From Rapana venosa (Eukaryota > Mollusca > Gastropoda > Neogastropoda > Muricidae), in the NCBI GenBank assembly GCA_028751875.1, contig CM054143.1, positions 70,077,701 to 70,141,700 on the forward strand: DNA of 64,000 nt, written 5' to 3'. A model generated the notes under the pieces. That model made no database searches, was not told where the DNA came from, and saw nothing but the letters and a program-made list of their open reading frames with translations. Positions 32,306-44,705 of the stretch are shown here, one piece after another. A program made the translations under genes and the position numbers. Each line of letters starts with the position of its first letter. The first letter of the stretch is position 1.

Positions 32306-33301
32306 GAATCGTTCTGTCCCTCCACCCCAAAAAAACAATCGCCATATGGATTTCCATTAAAAAACAGAAGGAAAAATCATAGTATGAAATCTAAACTAGA
32401 AAGAGGAAAAGAAAGATATCCATGGTACAGAGCTTACCATTTTCTCTGTTCTGTGTGAATCAGAAGGCCCATGACTTTTGGAGGAGAAGGAAGCAGCCAG
32501 GAGGAAGGTTGAGGGGCCTCTGACTCCAGAAAGGGAATATTGCAGTTGGTCCACTAGTTGGCTGTCACTGGCAAGTCTGTCACTGATCGCTGTGTGATAC
32601 ATCTGATGTCAAACAGTCCACAGGCCTGTGTTTGGGTGGCCTAGACAAGAAACAGGACAGCACGTGTAACAAAAACTACAACATAATCATCCATCTCTGT
32701 CTCTCTATTCACGCTATCTAACCCAAAACAAAGGGGTGTCTCTCATTTCCACCAATGCAATTGTCATCAGCTCTGTATCAATCCACTGGTTGATATTAGG
32801 AATGTCGAAGGGGAGGGGGGAGCAAACTTGGAAGAGAACAAGAAAGGCAGAGACCGTAGTTTAACTTTCTACCTTCACTATGATAAACTCAACTAACGAC
32901 CCTGTCTACCGCTGTTGCTGACCCGTCTTCTCTGTCTGTCACTCCATCATTCTCCTGTAAGCTGCCTTCTCACTGCCAATCTACGCATACTGCACAGACA
33001 GGCAACAATGCTGACTGTGGACCACCCCAACCCTCTTTTGTTACTAGCCCTGTTGAGGTATCTTCACTATGCACAGAACACACACTCTCACCACCATCCC
33101 CGCAAACAAGCCGTGATTCTTTCTCCACGTCAGCCGTGGTGTGGTCAGGAAAAAAAAAGGTCCAGTGGAAGGGTTCCTATGTTTGTTCATCCCTAGAAAT
33201 CCTCTGGCCTTCACCCTGCTGTGCTTGTGTGCTGATGGTCAAGGCCACTTGTGTTGATGGAAAACAGCGCCTCCCTTCTTTCTCATGGACACAGAGCAAG
33301 A

Positions 33302-33633
33302 GATTTAAAAGCATCAAAACCTTTTCTAATTCATACACGGATTTAAAATCAACGCCTTTTTAATTCATACATGCAGATTTAAAACATAACGCCTTTCCTA
33401 ATTCATACAGGCGGATTTAAAGCATCAATTCCTTTCCTCCATTCTCATGAGGATTTAATGCATCAACGCCTTTCCTAATTCTATCATGCGGATTTAAAGC
33501 ATCACGCCTTTCCTAATTCATACATGCAGATTTAAAGCATCAATGCCTTTCCTCATAATACATGGATTTAAAGAGTCAACGCTTTTTCTAATTCGTAACT
33601 CAGATTTAAAGGCATCAACGCCTTTTTAATTAA
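33302..33633 (+). repeat. 38 bp minisatellite, duplicate array
   Basis: Same array as 16907-17238, unit for unit. Confidence 0.95.
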
Positions 33634-33716
33634 TAAATATGCATGTACGTTTGCTTTTTGTTCATCGCTTCCTCGCCAGTTGTAGGTGGGCAGTTTCGAA
33701 CAGTAGACTCACTCAA

Positions 33717-33793
33717 TCACTCTCTCTCTCTCTCTCTTCTCTCTATCTCTCTCTCTCTCTCTTTCTATTCTCTCTCTCTCTTCTCTCCACACT
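33717..33793 (+). repeat. (CT)n microsatellite, duplicate
   Basis: Same imperfect CT array as 17322-17398. Confidence 0.95.
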
Positions 33794-33834
33794 CATAAAA
33801 ATATTTTAATCATATTTATAACGTTACTAAGAAG

Positions 33835-35470
33835 ATATGGAGACAATTAAAGATTATGAAGATGGGATAAAACTTCCGATTATCCCTATATGTTTACCAA
33901 ACATTAAATTTCCTTCATTACAGGAAAAAAGCTGAAGTATTTGCCGATTCTTTTCCCAAAATAAGATAGTTGGAGGGCCTATCTCAAAGTCAGGGAGACT
34001 TTAGAGATCAGGATATGACTTTTTAGCTTAGAAGAATTTATATTACAATTCCTTATGTATTATGTCAATCTACTGATGTCAACTGTGCTCTTTTGCGTTC
34101 CCACGTTGGTGTGGGGGATAGTTCATCGTTTTAGCAATATTTGTAATATATGCGTTTCAATCCAGCATTTATTAAAGTTTGAGACGTGTATGTACCCAGT
34201 GTCGGTGTTAGAGGATATCATTCGTTGGCTATCTCAGAAAATCACTATTCAGACTTGAGATTTATCTGCCTAGTGCAAATCATTTTTAAACAGTCATTAG
34301 GACAAATTTTCAAACAGCAATCCTTCAGTGATTTTTCTTGATGGTAAAATTCCACATGGGCTATTTGTTTTTATGACAGGAGGCATGAACTCGGTAGACC
34401 TAAGCAAGTTTGTATGCTCTACAGTCTTATACTTTGTAAGTTTCTTGAAAGTTATTCTGATGCATTAAAAAATACTTATGGGCATACGTCACTTTGGGGA
34501 AGGAACTATAGTTGTTGAAAGGTGCAGTATGGTCAGCATATCTGACCCCATGGTGTTTCCATTAATTTTCAGAAGAATGTTTAACATTGTCCCTTGCTTT
34601 ATTAGGATGTACTCAGTGTGGTGGTTCTTCAGTTTTGTTGTAAGAAACATATAGCAAATGTCCTTTGTGAAGAACATTCTTCAAAACAGTTTAAAAGTGT
34701 TTACAGATGGATCAGTCACTAAACAATAATGCGGTGCTGCATACCACAAATACAAGATTTAAAGTTCCAAAACAGCGTTTTATCTTGGGGTGTATTATTT
34801 CCATTTTTACAGCAGAACTCGTAGCTATACTAATGAGCATTACTTTTTTAATCTACTTTCCAAAAGCTTTTTTTCGAATACTTTTTTTGCGTTGATTCAA
34901 ACTCAGTAATTCAAGACATCAGCTCTATGCAAACAAAAGTTAGATCTGAACTTGTAATAGAGATTTGTCATTTCATTCATCTCTGCACCTTAAAAGGCAC
35001 AGATATAACAATTTGTTGGATTCTATCTCACTGTGGTGTATATCACAATGAAAAGGTTTCAAGACCTTTTAGCAAAGAAAGGGGCCAAACAATTAACAGA
35101 CGTGGCAACATTAAAACTCCACTTGTCACTACACCAATCAATGTTATCAAATCGTGCAAAAAGCACAGCAAAAATTATTCCAGTGTGAAAAAAAAGAGAC
35201 TTGGTTGTCTAAATGTACATGAAGATATGGTAAAATATGAGTGCTTTGTTGAAATACATGAAACCAATTTTTATCATGTAAAACAAATGGTTTCTCTGGC
35301 TTGTAGATGGGAATAGAACTGTTTTAAGACAAAATATGTTGAACATGTTTCATGCATATGTGGCCATAGTATAACTTTGGATCCTATCTTGATATGCAGT
35401 ATGCTGAAAAGTTACATACCTGTTCCTACCTCAGCATCGTCATCAGCTGTATTCAGTGATCTTTTACTGA
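33835..35470 (+). pseudogene. RNase H-bearing LINE, copy 2 (RNase H and C-terminal domain)
   Basis: The RNase H domain starts with TDGS at about 34713 and continues to IFTAELVAILMSI near 34795-34840. In the next open frame (34927-35316) it continues with GTDITICWILSHCGVYHNEK, equivalent to the conserved W-xx-H-G-xx-NE segment. The frames are separated by a shift near 34850-34920. A Cys/His-containing stretch, EHVSCICGHSITLDPILIC (about 35345-35400), resembles the C-terminal zinc-binding region of I/Jockey-type LINEs. No polymerase motif survives upstream. The catalytic Asp of TDGS and Glu of TAEL are present, but the frame is broken. Confidence 0.75.
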
Positions 35471-37586
35471 AGTATATTTTTTCCAAATCAATATTGCATA
35501 GTCCAATTGGTTCATTGGTATGCTTATTATGGACTTTAAAGACATTATCCTTCTGCAGTTTAGATTTTCTCTCGTTGGTTACAAATTGTTTTATTGTTCA
35601 TTCGTTAGATTCTGTTAGAAATTGGGATTTTTATTATTCTGTACCCAAGAATTATTTAGTTCACATTTTCTTACAGTTCTGTGTAGATTTAATTAATACA
35701 TTAATCCCTTACCCCCCACTCCCAGAATTCCTCCCCCTCCCCTCCACTTTCTTTTTTTTCTTAATGTGTCTAATATCACATTTTGTGAAGAGACGTAAAA
35801 TGAAATCAAACACACACATCAAAATTAACTTGGAATGCTCTCAAAAGTGGATACATTTTAACAAAAGCAAGGAAATGCATTAATTTTCTTTATTAAAACG
35901 GTTAGCAGACAGTCCTGGGGACAAGATAACTATGCCGCACAATGTTGTCAGACAGCTGACCATTGAAGAAGACAGGAGAGATGGTGACGTGTATGGATCA
36001 CTAATATTGTTCACAGCAAGTGTTTCTTTCTCAGTGTCTGTGTGACTGGAGTGAAGTGTCACTGAGTTATAGAACTGAAATGAAGATGAGCCAGAAGTGT
36101 AACAAAGTCAACCATCTCTGCATTTTGCTGTCACGGATGGAAATAACTACTAATCTGCTACTGAATACGGGCCTCATCCATTTAAAAAATTTTTTTTTTC
36201 CATATTTAGTGACAGGAATTGTGTAGATAAGATTGATGACAGAAAGCTAAAGACAGCTCATGTCACTTCAAGGACTACACAACTACATGGAGGTATGTCT
36301 TCCTTGTCAGTGCAGGCTGGTTTTTCTTTTCACGGTTTCCAACTTTTCTTTTTTTACCACCATTTTTTCTTTTATAGAAGATTCACTTTTTAAAACAAGA
36401 AACAGGTACAGCATTGAAATTCTTTTTTTTGTTCTTTGGGTTAAGATCTTAAGTTCTACAGATTTATTTGTGTTTACATGAATAACTTCTGAAGTTATAG
36501 CAATTTGAAATTCTGCATCCAGCCACACTCGTGACAAAAATCCAGGAACACACAAAAAATTCACAGAAAATCAGCAAACTGTTCAAGGTTAAAACAAATC
36601 TGCAAAAAGAAAGAAATCATCTGTAAAAACTTATCTAACAACAATAATTTTTAAAAAATTATATGTTTACAATATCTTTCAAGTTTTGTTCTTTCCAAAT
36701 GAGTTGTTTGCATGTTGGCCATTCAGAATTGGTTTCCACTGCAATGGAGGGTCATCATGCATAATTCATTTTATAATCTAGTTACAACTGATTTTTCTGA
36801 TTCCCAAGCGCTATGTGACATAATTATAAATCTGAAACAACAAAACCCCTTCAAACCAATTCACGATATATATTTCATCAGTGAACACCCCCATGACTTG
36901 CCTGAAGTACCGGGCATGTTTCTGTATCCATACATGTGTTCTGCAGTGAATGTGTGCAGTCGTCTCTTCAAATGCAGAACAAATTTGGCAACTGTTTCAC
37001 TGACCGCCATTTTGTAAACACTGAACAAATGCGCACAGAAAAAACAACGGCCATTCACAGCACAGCTGTGCCAAGTCTCTCACCTCCAAGAATGACAGCA
37101 GCTCACACACACACACACACACACACACACAAAGGGTGGGTGTGAGAGTGTTCACCCATGTCAGTGCATGTTGCATGTGTCAGGGGCTGTGTTTTCACTC
37201 GTGTTTGGTTTTTACTGTCAGCTGGCCAATCTTTCAGCCTGAAGAAGGTTTTAAATCCACCAAAACTTTGCTCTGCCAAACACTTGGGTGTTGTGTTTTT
37301 ACTTGTCTGCTTTTATATTTTAAAAAATGTCTTTATGATGTAGCAAAACTCATCGTTTTTAACTTAAACCATAGTTCCATGCAATTTTCCACAGAAATTG
37401 TGGAAAAAGTGTAGGGGTATGCAACCCTGACCTATTCCTGTTCACACCTCACACTGCACACTGGTGTCAGGCCAATGACTGTACAGTGGGAATGCAATCA
37501 CTGATGGGCAATGCATATAAAGTTTTATTATGTGTGTGTGTTTTATTTTATTTTTTATTTCATTATTTTATTTTATATCAAGGATA

Positions 37587-37588
<2 letters not shown>
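35471..37588. other. No recognisable gene
   Basis: Open frames of up to 168 codons (35377-35883, partly LINE-derived) and short ones beyond. I recognise no domain after about 35470. A CA array lies at 37106-37132. The stretch 36700-37020 is open and non-repetitive but matches nothing I know. Confidence 0.5.
37106..37132 (+). repeat. (CA)n microsatellite
   Basis: About 13 CA units. Confidence 0.95.
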
Positions 37589-37648
<60 letters not shown>

Positions 37649-37670
37649 TGTGTGTGTGTGTGTGTGTGTG
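37589..37670 (+). repeat. (GT)n microsatellite
   Basis: About 40 GT units with one interruption, directly preceding the LINE C-terminal fragment. It follows a GGATAATG phrase also seen upstream of AT/GT arrays at 3570 and 42900. Confidence 0.95.
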
Positions 37671-37671
37671 A

Positions 37672-38622
37672 TAAAGCTACTAAAGTTATGCTTAGTTTGA
37701 TAAGGACTGCACAGCAAAAAGAACTAGCTATACATGTGACACTTGATTTATTTGATAAAATCATTGTACCCGTTTTGTTGTATGGATGTGAAATTTGGGG
37801 ATATGAAAACCTAACAATAATTGACAAGTTTCAGTTAAAATTTTTAAAGAATATTTTTCGCTTAAAGCGTACAATGTCAACTTTGCTAATATATGGAGAA
37901 ACGGGCAGATATCCTTTGTCTATTTTGGTCTCTGTTCGAATGGTTCGTTTCTGGATGCAGCTGCTTGACATCCAGTCTGAAAAGCTATCCTCAAATGTTT
38001 ATCAGATGATGAAAGATTTACATGACAAATCTTTGATTCAATCATCATGGCTAAATAAGATACAAAATATTTTAGTACAAAGTGGATTTGACTGTTTGTG
38101 GGAGAGACAGTTTTGTTCAAGTATTCATTCTACAAGTTCACATATCAAAGCCTTCTTAATAGAAAACTTTGTGAATGAATGGAGAACTGAGCTGTGGAAT
38201 AATAGTAGATGTCTTTATTATAAAAACTATAAGATCGATTTTGGTATGGAAACATATATAACTTGTCTACCAGATGTATATGTTTACGCTCTTATGAAGT
38301 TTCGTTGTAGCTGTCACAAGCTTCCTATTGAGGTTGGACGTTTCCATAATATGCCAAGGGAAGAAAGAATATGTTCTAAATGCAATATGTCTGTTTTAGG
38401 GGATGAATTTCATTTTATCATGGAATGTCCCCACTTCAAACATTTACAACAAGATTTATTCCCCGACATTTTCTTCAACCCATGTCCAGTTATAATTTTT
38501 GTAGGCTAATGAAATGCAAATCTCGAAAAGTTCTCCTGTCGCTCTCAATATTCATAAGATTTGCAGACCTGTATTTCTTGAAATTTCAATTGTCTTTCAC
38601 AAGTTTAGATTATGTCTTTTAA
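37672..38622 (+). pseudogene. LINE reverse transcriptase C-terminal fragment
   Basis: The open frame 37672-38508 starts abruptly after the GT array. It encodes the post-polymerase region of a non-LTR retrotransposon: FDKIIVPVLLYGCEIWGYE, GETGRYPLS, WLNKIQNIL, and a zinc-finger-like CSKCN-(9)-FHFIMECPHF end. Similar architecture is seen in LINE family A (11091-11880), but the sequence is a different family. A one-base shift near 38470-38500 moves the last about 40 codons (SYNFCRLMKCKSRKVLLSLS) into another frame ending at 38622. There is no polymerase domain, so it is 5' truncated. It is the best-preserved open frame after the L2-like one. Confidence 0.8.
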
Positions 38623-38654
38623 AGAAATGAGTATACTTAAATAGTATTAAGTCT

Positions 38655-39329
38655 TTAACCTCTTAACTGCCGAGTGTAAGTGCACCCTATATCCCAAAGG
38701 AAAAATTTTTTCAGTCCCACTTGCTAGTTATGTCCCCTTTCCTGAGAAATTACAAAATAATTCCTGACATCTCCCCAATGAAAAAAAATTTATTATCGTA
38801 GATTGCTTTGACCAAAGTAAAATTATTAGCGTGATTTTTCATACGAAATATTTTTAAAAATGTAAAAATTCGAAAAAAAATCACTTTTTTTTATCACCAT
38901 GCTTCGGGTTTCCCCCCTACTCATTTGTCAAACATAAGTCCGGGGAAAATCTCAGTCATTTTTTTTTAAAGGTTTATCCCAGAATATACACGATATTTTT
39001 AAACACTGTCAGGATAAAAAAGTTTCACGCCTTTTTCAGCTGTGAAAAATTTGCCCTTTTCTGTCACCCCTTTTAAACAAAAACTCCCAAGCGTCATGCA
39101 TAATCACAAAATACAAGCTAAAGAAGCGTTTTTTTGCCATGGTTTTTTGCAGCTGGTTTTCCCAAAGAACGGGAGAGTGACTCATAAATTTTGGAGTCTT
39201 CCCCTTTAACGTAGTCAAGGAAGCAGGCTTTTTTACTTCATTCGAAACCCTAAAAAATTTCGGGCTGTGGGCGTATAGAGTGCACTTTTTAGCACCGGAA
39301 AATTTCGGGGGGGGGGATTTAGTGGTTAA
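38655..39329 (-). mobile_element. TTAA-flanked MITE, copy 2
   Basis: TTAA at 38655-38658 and 39326-39329. The left end TTAACCTCTTAACTGCCGAG corresponds to the right end of 20095-20806. The minus-strand start at 39329, TTAACCACTAAATCC, corresponds to its left end, with the GAAATTTTCCGG near-palindrome inside. Internal sequence is collinear in reverse with the first copy, including GACTACGTTAAAGG (GACTACATTAAAGG in copy 1) and CGTATTTTGTG-like phrases. The element is 675 bp with no coding capacity. Confidence 0.75.
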
Positions 39330-40309
39330 ACAAAATTATTCCCCAAATTAGCTGTTAAACGGAAAAAATTTTTATAAAATTTCATGATTTTAAAGGACCC
39401 CTCGATACCGTTCTTTGTCCCATGTGGTCCCTCCATTTAAAACTTGCCAGCAATGTAAAATTTTTTTAATTCAAAAAATCACGAATTCATTAGTAACTAC
39501 GACAAAAAAAAAACAAAGTTTTACTTCTTAAAAGGGAAGAATGTCTGTACCATAAAAAGTCCGCGACAACCCAAAGTCCAAAGCATGGTTGTTTTGATCC
39601 TGAAGTCAAATTTTAGTTAGTAAGAAAGGGAGGGGGGGGGTACGAAAGCAAATGAGAAAGGGAAAACATAAAGGGGAACAAGCAAAAAACTCAACGAGGT
39701 ATTGTTCGAAAAACGGCTTTTTTTTCATTTTTTTGGGAATTTTTTTAAACTTTTTATACTGAAAATTTCTGGGACTTCTGCAAAGTAGGTATTTTTTAAA
39801 TATTTTTTTCATTACTACTTTTTAAAAACTTCCCCAAACATCCCATCCTATCATAGTTAGGGGAAAATTTTTTCTTCTTTCAATGGTGTGCGCTATACTA
39901 AGTCTGGTTGTTGAAAGGTCCCCGAACGATAAAGACGAAGCACAAAATTCGCAGGTCGTGCTTTCGCCTGTCTCCCTTCTGCAAATGAATTACAGTTTGA
40001 GTTGATCTTTAAATTTTTTCATTGGTATATTTTGTTTAAGTTTTTTTTGTTTTGTATGAAGAAATTGGGGTGCCAGTAGTAAAATTTCCTTGTTTTCAGC
40101 ACGTTTTCCCCCCTAGGGGGGGCCGGGGTCCACCTAATGTCACCACTTAATTAACAGGGAAAAAAAAATCATGAACACTTTTCATGTTTTCTGGTTTTTT
40201 TTGTTATGGTGTCCAAAAAGACGAGAAAAAATGCAAAAAAATTTCCCCAGACTAAAGAAAAACACTTTCAATGACACGCACAAAAGTGAAAAAAAACAGG
40301 TTTAAAAAG
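39330..40309. other. No recognisable gene
   Basis: Noisy A/T-rich sequence with many homopolymer runs. Nothing can be assigned. Confidence 0.5.
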
Positions 40310-40595
40310 AACTGACAACAACTCCACAGGACACCCCTTTTTTCCACTTCTGGTGCACAGTGATCCGGGTCCTCCCCATCCATAAGCCGCAGCAGCGGGG
40401 GAGGGAATGGGGAGGGGGCAGCCACCTGAGGGCCCAGGCTGAGGTCAAGGTTGGGGTCTGGTGGGCTTTTTCCTTGACACTGGCAAGGCGGGGGGAACAG
40501 GGTGAGGGATCCCCATGCATGACCTGTTCACAGAAAACACCCATAGTCACCATTGACAGCACAAACACATCACCCCCGGGAATACAAGAGGGGAC
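40310..40595 (-). other. Reverse copy of the exon-like segment 15340-15620
   Basis: On the minus strand it shares TTTTCTGTGAACAGGTCA, GCCTTGCCAGTGTCAAGGAA, CTTGACCTCAGCCTGGGCCC and ATCACTGTGCACCAG in order. The acceptor-like start is kept, but the donor-like GTAAGT is altered. It supports a duplicated unit rather than a unique exon. Confidence 0.55.
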
Positions 40596-40599
40596 GGGG

Positions 40600-40850
40600 C
40601 GGAAAGCCTAGGGGCAAGCGCTGCACTCGGGTTGAGGGCCCAATCAACCAAAACCACAGAGGTCCCCCGTTTTTTTTTTTGTTTGGGGTTTTTCCCCTGG
40701 GTGAGTTCACATCAGCACTGACTCCCCCCCCCCGAAAGTCTTTTGGACGAGACTAAAAACAAGGTCCTGTGCAAACGCACGCAAAACCTTTGGCACACAT
40801 TATAAACACGGGGGTGATTCAAAAAAATAATCCAATACGGTTTTCTTTTT
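40600..40850 (+). mobile_element. SINE (GGATGAGAC core family), plus strand
   Basis: Starts with GCCTAGGGGCAAGCGCTGCA (tRNA-like head), then TGAGTTCACATCAGCACTGA, AAGTCTTTTGGACGAGACT and AAGGTCCTGTGC. It is the same family as 15035-15290 and lies in the matching position of the inverted duplicate block. Confidence 0.75.
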
Positions 40851-40974
40851 TAACCAAACCTTTTTGCCAAACAATAATGTTCGTAAAAAGAAAGATGTCT
40901 TTTAAGTTAGGCCATAACAGTATAACTTAAGTGAAACCCAAATGCAAACTACAGATACAAAGCAGAGCCAAGTA

Positions 40975-41150
40975 AAAATAATAATAATAATAAGGGAATT
41001 TATAAAGCGTAAATCTTGTAAAAAAAAACAAATCAAAAGCGTTTGCACCCAATCATTCAAGGAAAGCAACCTCCCCAAACAAATGAAGAACAATTTCAAA
41101 ATCATGCGCGCGCACGAGCACGCAACCCCCGCGCACACACACCACACCCC
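40975..41150 (-). mobile_element. L2-like LINE 3' end with CA-rich 3' UTR
   Basis: (AAT)n, then AAGCGTAAATCTTGT, CAAATCAAAAGCGTTTGC, TCATGCGCGCGCACG and CA repeats. It matches 11935-12120 in order. The upstream coding part is not recognisable here. Confidence 0.7.
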
Positions 41151-42890
41151 AAAACACTGGGCAAAAGGGAAGAACCACCTTTCAATTCAAAATAAATTAA
41201 TAATTAGGTTAAATATTTTTAAAGTGGAGTCAGTCAAAGGAAGAGGTGGACCCCTTCCCCCTCCAAAAAACGGGGTCGGGGGGCTGTCCCCTAACTGAAG
41301 CTTTTTTTCAAATCTAGACAAACTGTTCTGGAAATGAAAACAATACCAAAAATCCTTTTACTCCCTAAAACACCCACATCAAGGAAAACAGTGCAGGCAG
41401 CATTGTTGGTGATTTGAGAAGAAACTTTAAAAATTTTTAAAAATGTGGGGTGCAGCAGTCCGAAAAATTTTTTTTCCCCAAAAACCTTTTTTTTACCCCT
41501 CCCAAAAGGATTTTGGCTTATAAATAAATATGGGAAAATCTATTCCCGGGGGAAATTTTTTCCAACAAATGGGCGACGGGAAAAAAAAAAATTGTGAATT
41601 AAATTCGAACAAATTTTTACCCATAAAGTATATTCTCTTAAAAGGAAAATACAATGGTTTAAAATACGAAATAGTACTTTAGTAGTTTTAATGGCAAGTT
41701 TAAAAAAAGTTCGACCAAAAATATAAAAGAATGATTTTGAAAAGTGGGAACATGACCAACATTCCGGGAAAAGAGCCGGGGCATTGAGAGACAGGGTTTA
41801 CCTTCTTCCAAAACGCAAATGCCCAGGCAAAGGTTATTATTAATCGTATAGCCAGACGGGGTTCATTAAAACCTCCCCGGGTTAAAAAATTAAAAAAAAG
41901 ATTTTTTAGATTTAAGTAAAAACAATCTCTCCTCTCACAGCCGCGGGCATACCACCCAGCAAGCAGTCAAAACACAAGCAATACACCAAATACACACATT
42001 CACCGCCACTCCCCGCTTACATACACAAAAGTGACCACACACACACACAGTCAGGACACATACACACCAAGCAAATGCTTGCTTATTCAATAACATTGGG
42101 AGCGAGAGAGAAAAGAATTACAAAAAGGTCTATGTTTTGCCAAATTGTGTTTTAGGTGGCAACAATATGATAGAGACAGCATGGAACACAAAACATTAAA
42201 AATTAAATATATATTTACTCCCTGAATCACACCTCCTGAATTTCTTACCTACTTAAACACTTCATAACAACTGACTCTGAGTTCCCACTTACTGTCAAAA
42301 TTTTTAGGGTCAGCGCTGTAGTCTTTATTTTTTTTAAAGTGAGAAACGAGTTAGTTCACTAAGTTCGGGTTAGAATTTACGTCTTCAGTTTTTTTTTTAA
42401 AAAAAAACAACAACACCACATTCATTATACATCGAAAAATTTATTTTCTTACAACTGCTTTACGACATTTCTAGCAAACCACACTACCGAAAATACCCCA
42501 TTTAAATCAAATCGAAGCACATGTACTTACTGGGGTCGCATAAAAAGCTGAAAAGATGAACGAAGGCGCAAAGACAATATGACAACAAACTCGTTGGTAT
42601 TTTCCGCCATTTGAATCGAGAATGAAAACGGGGTTGCCATTGGGGGAAATAAAGGCACCGGAAGTAAAAAACCCATTTTTTTTTGTTTTCCTTTTTGACT
42701 TTCGATTTCCAGCGGGAATATTTAAGATCTTGAGTTTGTTCTAGCTTTTTAATGAATTTTACTGGCTTTTTAGTTGTGATATGATCTTATTCGTGGGTTT
42801 GAAACCTGTAAATCCTTAAAATTTATTTCTAGTTTGAGAGTTGGGTAAAAAGATGGTGTGAGGATGGTGATAATGACAATGACAAGTTCT
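41151..42890. other. No recognisable gene
   Basis: About 1.7 kb of A/T-rich noisy sequence. A few CA stretches (41980-42070). No frame with a recognisable domain. Confidence 0.5.
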
Positions 42891-42960
42891 TTTTTTTGGG
42901 GGATAATGAAAACATCAGGGTTTTTTTTTACATCCAGTTCCCCCCGTAGGAATAAAATTT
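42890..42960 (+). repeat. Fragment of the 3240-4560 repeat family
   Basis: GGGATAATGAAAACATCAGG, then TACATCCAGTTCCCCCC, parallels 3571-3615 and 4147-4195. Confidence 0.5.
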
Positions 42961-43019
42961 TTAATTAAAAATAACCCAATACTTATACTCTCACAATAGA
43001 AACAAAGGAAATAACCTTT

Positions 43020-43142
43020 TCAACCCCCCCCACAAAACAAAAAACAAACAAAAAAAAGAAATCCAATGCCCCCCCCAAAAAAAAACACCACAACCAAACA
43101 AACAAAAAACCCAAAAAAAAAAATTTTTTTTTTAAAAACAAC

Positions 43143-43173
<31 letters not shown>

Positions 43174-43240
43174 ACAACAACAAGAAGAAAAATAGCAAAA
43201 AAACCAAAGGGGGAAAAAAAAACCAAACAAATAAGCTACA
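43020..43240 (+). repeat. A/C-rich tract with poly-A
   Basis: Includes 28 consecutive A at 43143-43170 and short C-runs. Phe-rich minus-strand open frames here are artefacts. Confidence 0.9.
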
Positions 43241-43374
43241 AATAAACACAAAACATGTAAATGGTACACATATTTGTTACATCAACAATAAGATATTGAA
43301 ATAGGGCATATTAAAGTAAGTACCTGAAAACCCAATAAAGTATTGAAAATATAAGATAATCATTTATAATAATA

Positions 43375-43610
43375 ATAAAAGTAAAAATAATAATAAAAAA
43401 TGTATGGAATTCATCATGATCCCAAAAACTATAACAAAAGATAAAGGGCGGAGACAGAAAAAGGAGAGAGAGAGAGAGAGAGAGAGGAGAGGAGAGAGAA
43501 GAGAGAGAGAGGGTGGTGTGTGTGTGTGGGGTTTGTGTAAGCAATAAAGTGAAAATTTTATTCCAAAAGGTACATTGAAAAGCTTTGCATTTGCTTTTTT
43601 TCATAAAGCC
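43375..43610 (-). repeat. Composite: L2-tail start, (GA)n, (GT)n, LINE (TTTGACT) type tail, inverted relative to 1790-2170
   Basis: Read on the minus strand, 43610-43540 gives AAAAAAAGCAAATGC and TTCAATGTACCTTTTGGAA, matching the end of the unit 1178-1869. It is followed by CA (43500-43530) and CT (43455-43500) arrays in the same order as 1870-2170. At 43375-43410 an (AAT)n ATGTATGGAATTC fragment is fused on. Confidence 0.65.
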
Positions 43611-44410
43611 TCTATCTAAAAAACAAATTTTTTACTGATTAACGAAAATAAAATTTGCATCCTTTACCATAAATTAGCCAGTGTGGTGTGTTTTGGTGTG
43701 TGTGTGTGTGTGTGTGTGTGAGTGGGTTTCCAGATAATAAAAATATATAATTCTCAAAACGGACACCACACCATCTGGGGGGTATGGGGGGGAGGGGGGG
43801 GAAGGGGGGGGAATACCCGGGGGGAACGACCAACGGGGGTGATTTTCTGAAAAAAAAACAAAAAAATCTATCAGTTTTAACGTTGGTTTTACGTTGATGT
43901 TTTCCATTCCGCCTGGGAAGTTCAGAATAAAGGGAAAAATTTTTGTGATGTGTGCTGGAGGAAGGGGTGCCTACAGAATTGGGGTTCGTTTTCATACAAG
44001 AAAAATTTATAAAAATTAAGAAAATTTAAATTTTAACGTTTTTCCATTTAAAAGTGATCCCCAAAGACCCTAAATAGGAGATGAATAGTAGATAGAAAAA
44101 GAAAGAGAGAAAAGGAAAAGAGAGAGAGAGGAGATGAAGAGAGAGAGGAGGGGAAAGATCTACTCTTTTTTGGGGGTGTGCGGGGCGCCCCTACAGCTTG
44201 CGCTCGTGTGTGTAATAAATAGAATAAAAAAGGGAAATAGTTTCTTACAAACAAATCAAGAACAAAATTAAAAAAAAAAAAAAATTTAAAAAATAAACAA
44301 AAAATCCCCTTAGGGAAATTAACATAAACCCTTAGAAATATCAATTGTTAACTTAACATTGTTAAAAATTTTTAAAGGGGTTTTCCAAAAAGGCGGGAAT
44401 GAGGTTTAGA
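43611..44410. other. Low-complexity, no recognisable gene
   Basis: (GT)n at about 43695-43722, G-rich runs 43780-43830, GA-rich 44085-44160 and A-rich near 44265-44285. Open frames are compositional. Confidence 0.6.
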
Positions 44411-44535
44411 CAATTTAAATGTGTGTGATTGTTATAATGTGTGTGTGTGTGTTGTGGTGTGTGTGTGGTGTGTGTTGTGGTGTGTTTTTGGGGTGTTGTA
44501 TGTGGTGTTGTGTGTGTTGTGTGTTTTAATTTGAA
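44411..44535 (+). repeat. Imperfect (GT)n array
   Basis: GTGTGT tracts with TTG and GGTG interruptions. Confidence 0.9.
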
Positions 44536-44584
44536 TTTGACATATCTATTAATTGTAACGGGCTGCATGTGAAAGACTAGATAA

Positions 44585-44705
44585 ATGAAACCCCTTTGAT
44601 TTGTTTTTTGCAAGATAAAGGCTGTAAAAATTTCTATGTATTATCATTTAATTTATATTATTATTTTTTAATTATTATTTTTATTATTATTTATATTATT
44701 ATTAT
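44585..44705 (+). mobile_element. L2-like 3' tail with (ATT)n, corrupted
   Basis: CCCTTTGATTTGTTTTTTGC, then AAATTTCTATGTATTAT and a long ATT-rich terminus. It is in the same orientation as 27928 and 30354. Confidence 0.6.

Larger units (their letters stand above)
32306..34835 (+). repeat. Perfect 2,530 bp direct duplication, copy 2
   Basis: Identical to 15911-18440 by constant offset. Left flank here (CAATAAAATCAAGA) is unlike the left flank of copy 1, so the duplication border is sharp on that side. On the right, similarity continues at a lower level to about 35105. Confidence 0.95.

Noticed and set aside
35880..37060. Possible host exons in open, non-repetitive stretches
   Set aside because: No splice-site pairs, conserved domains or consistent frame could be supported by eye.
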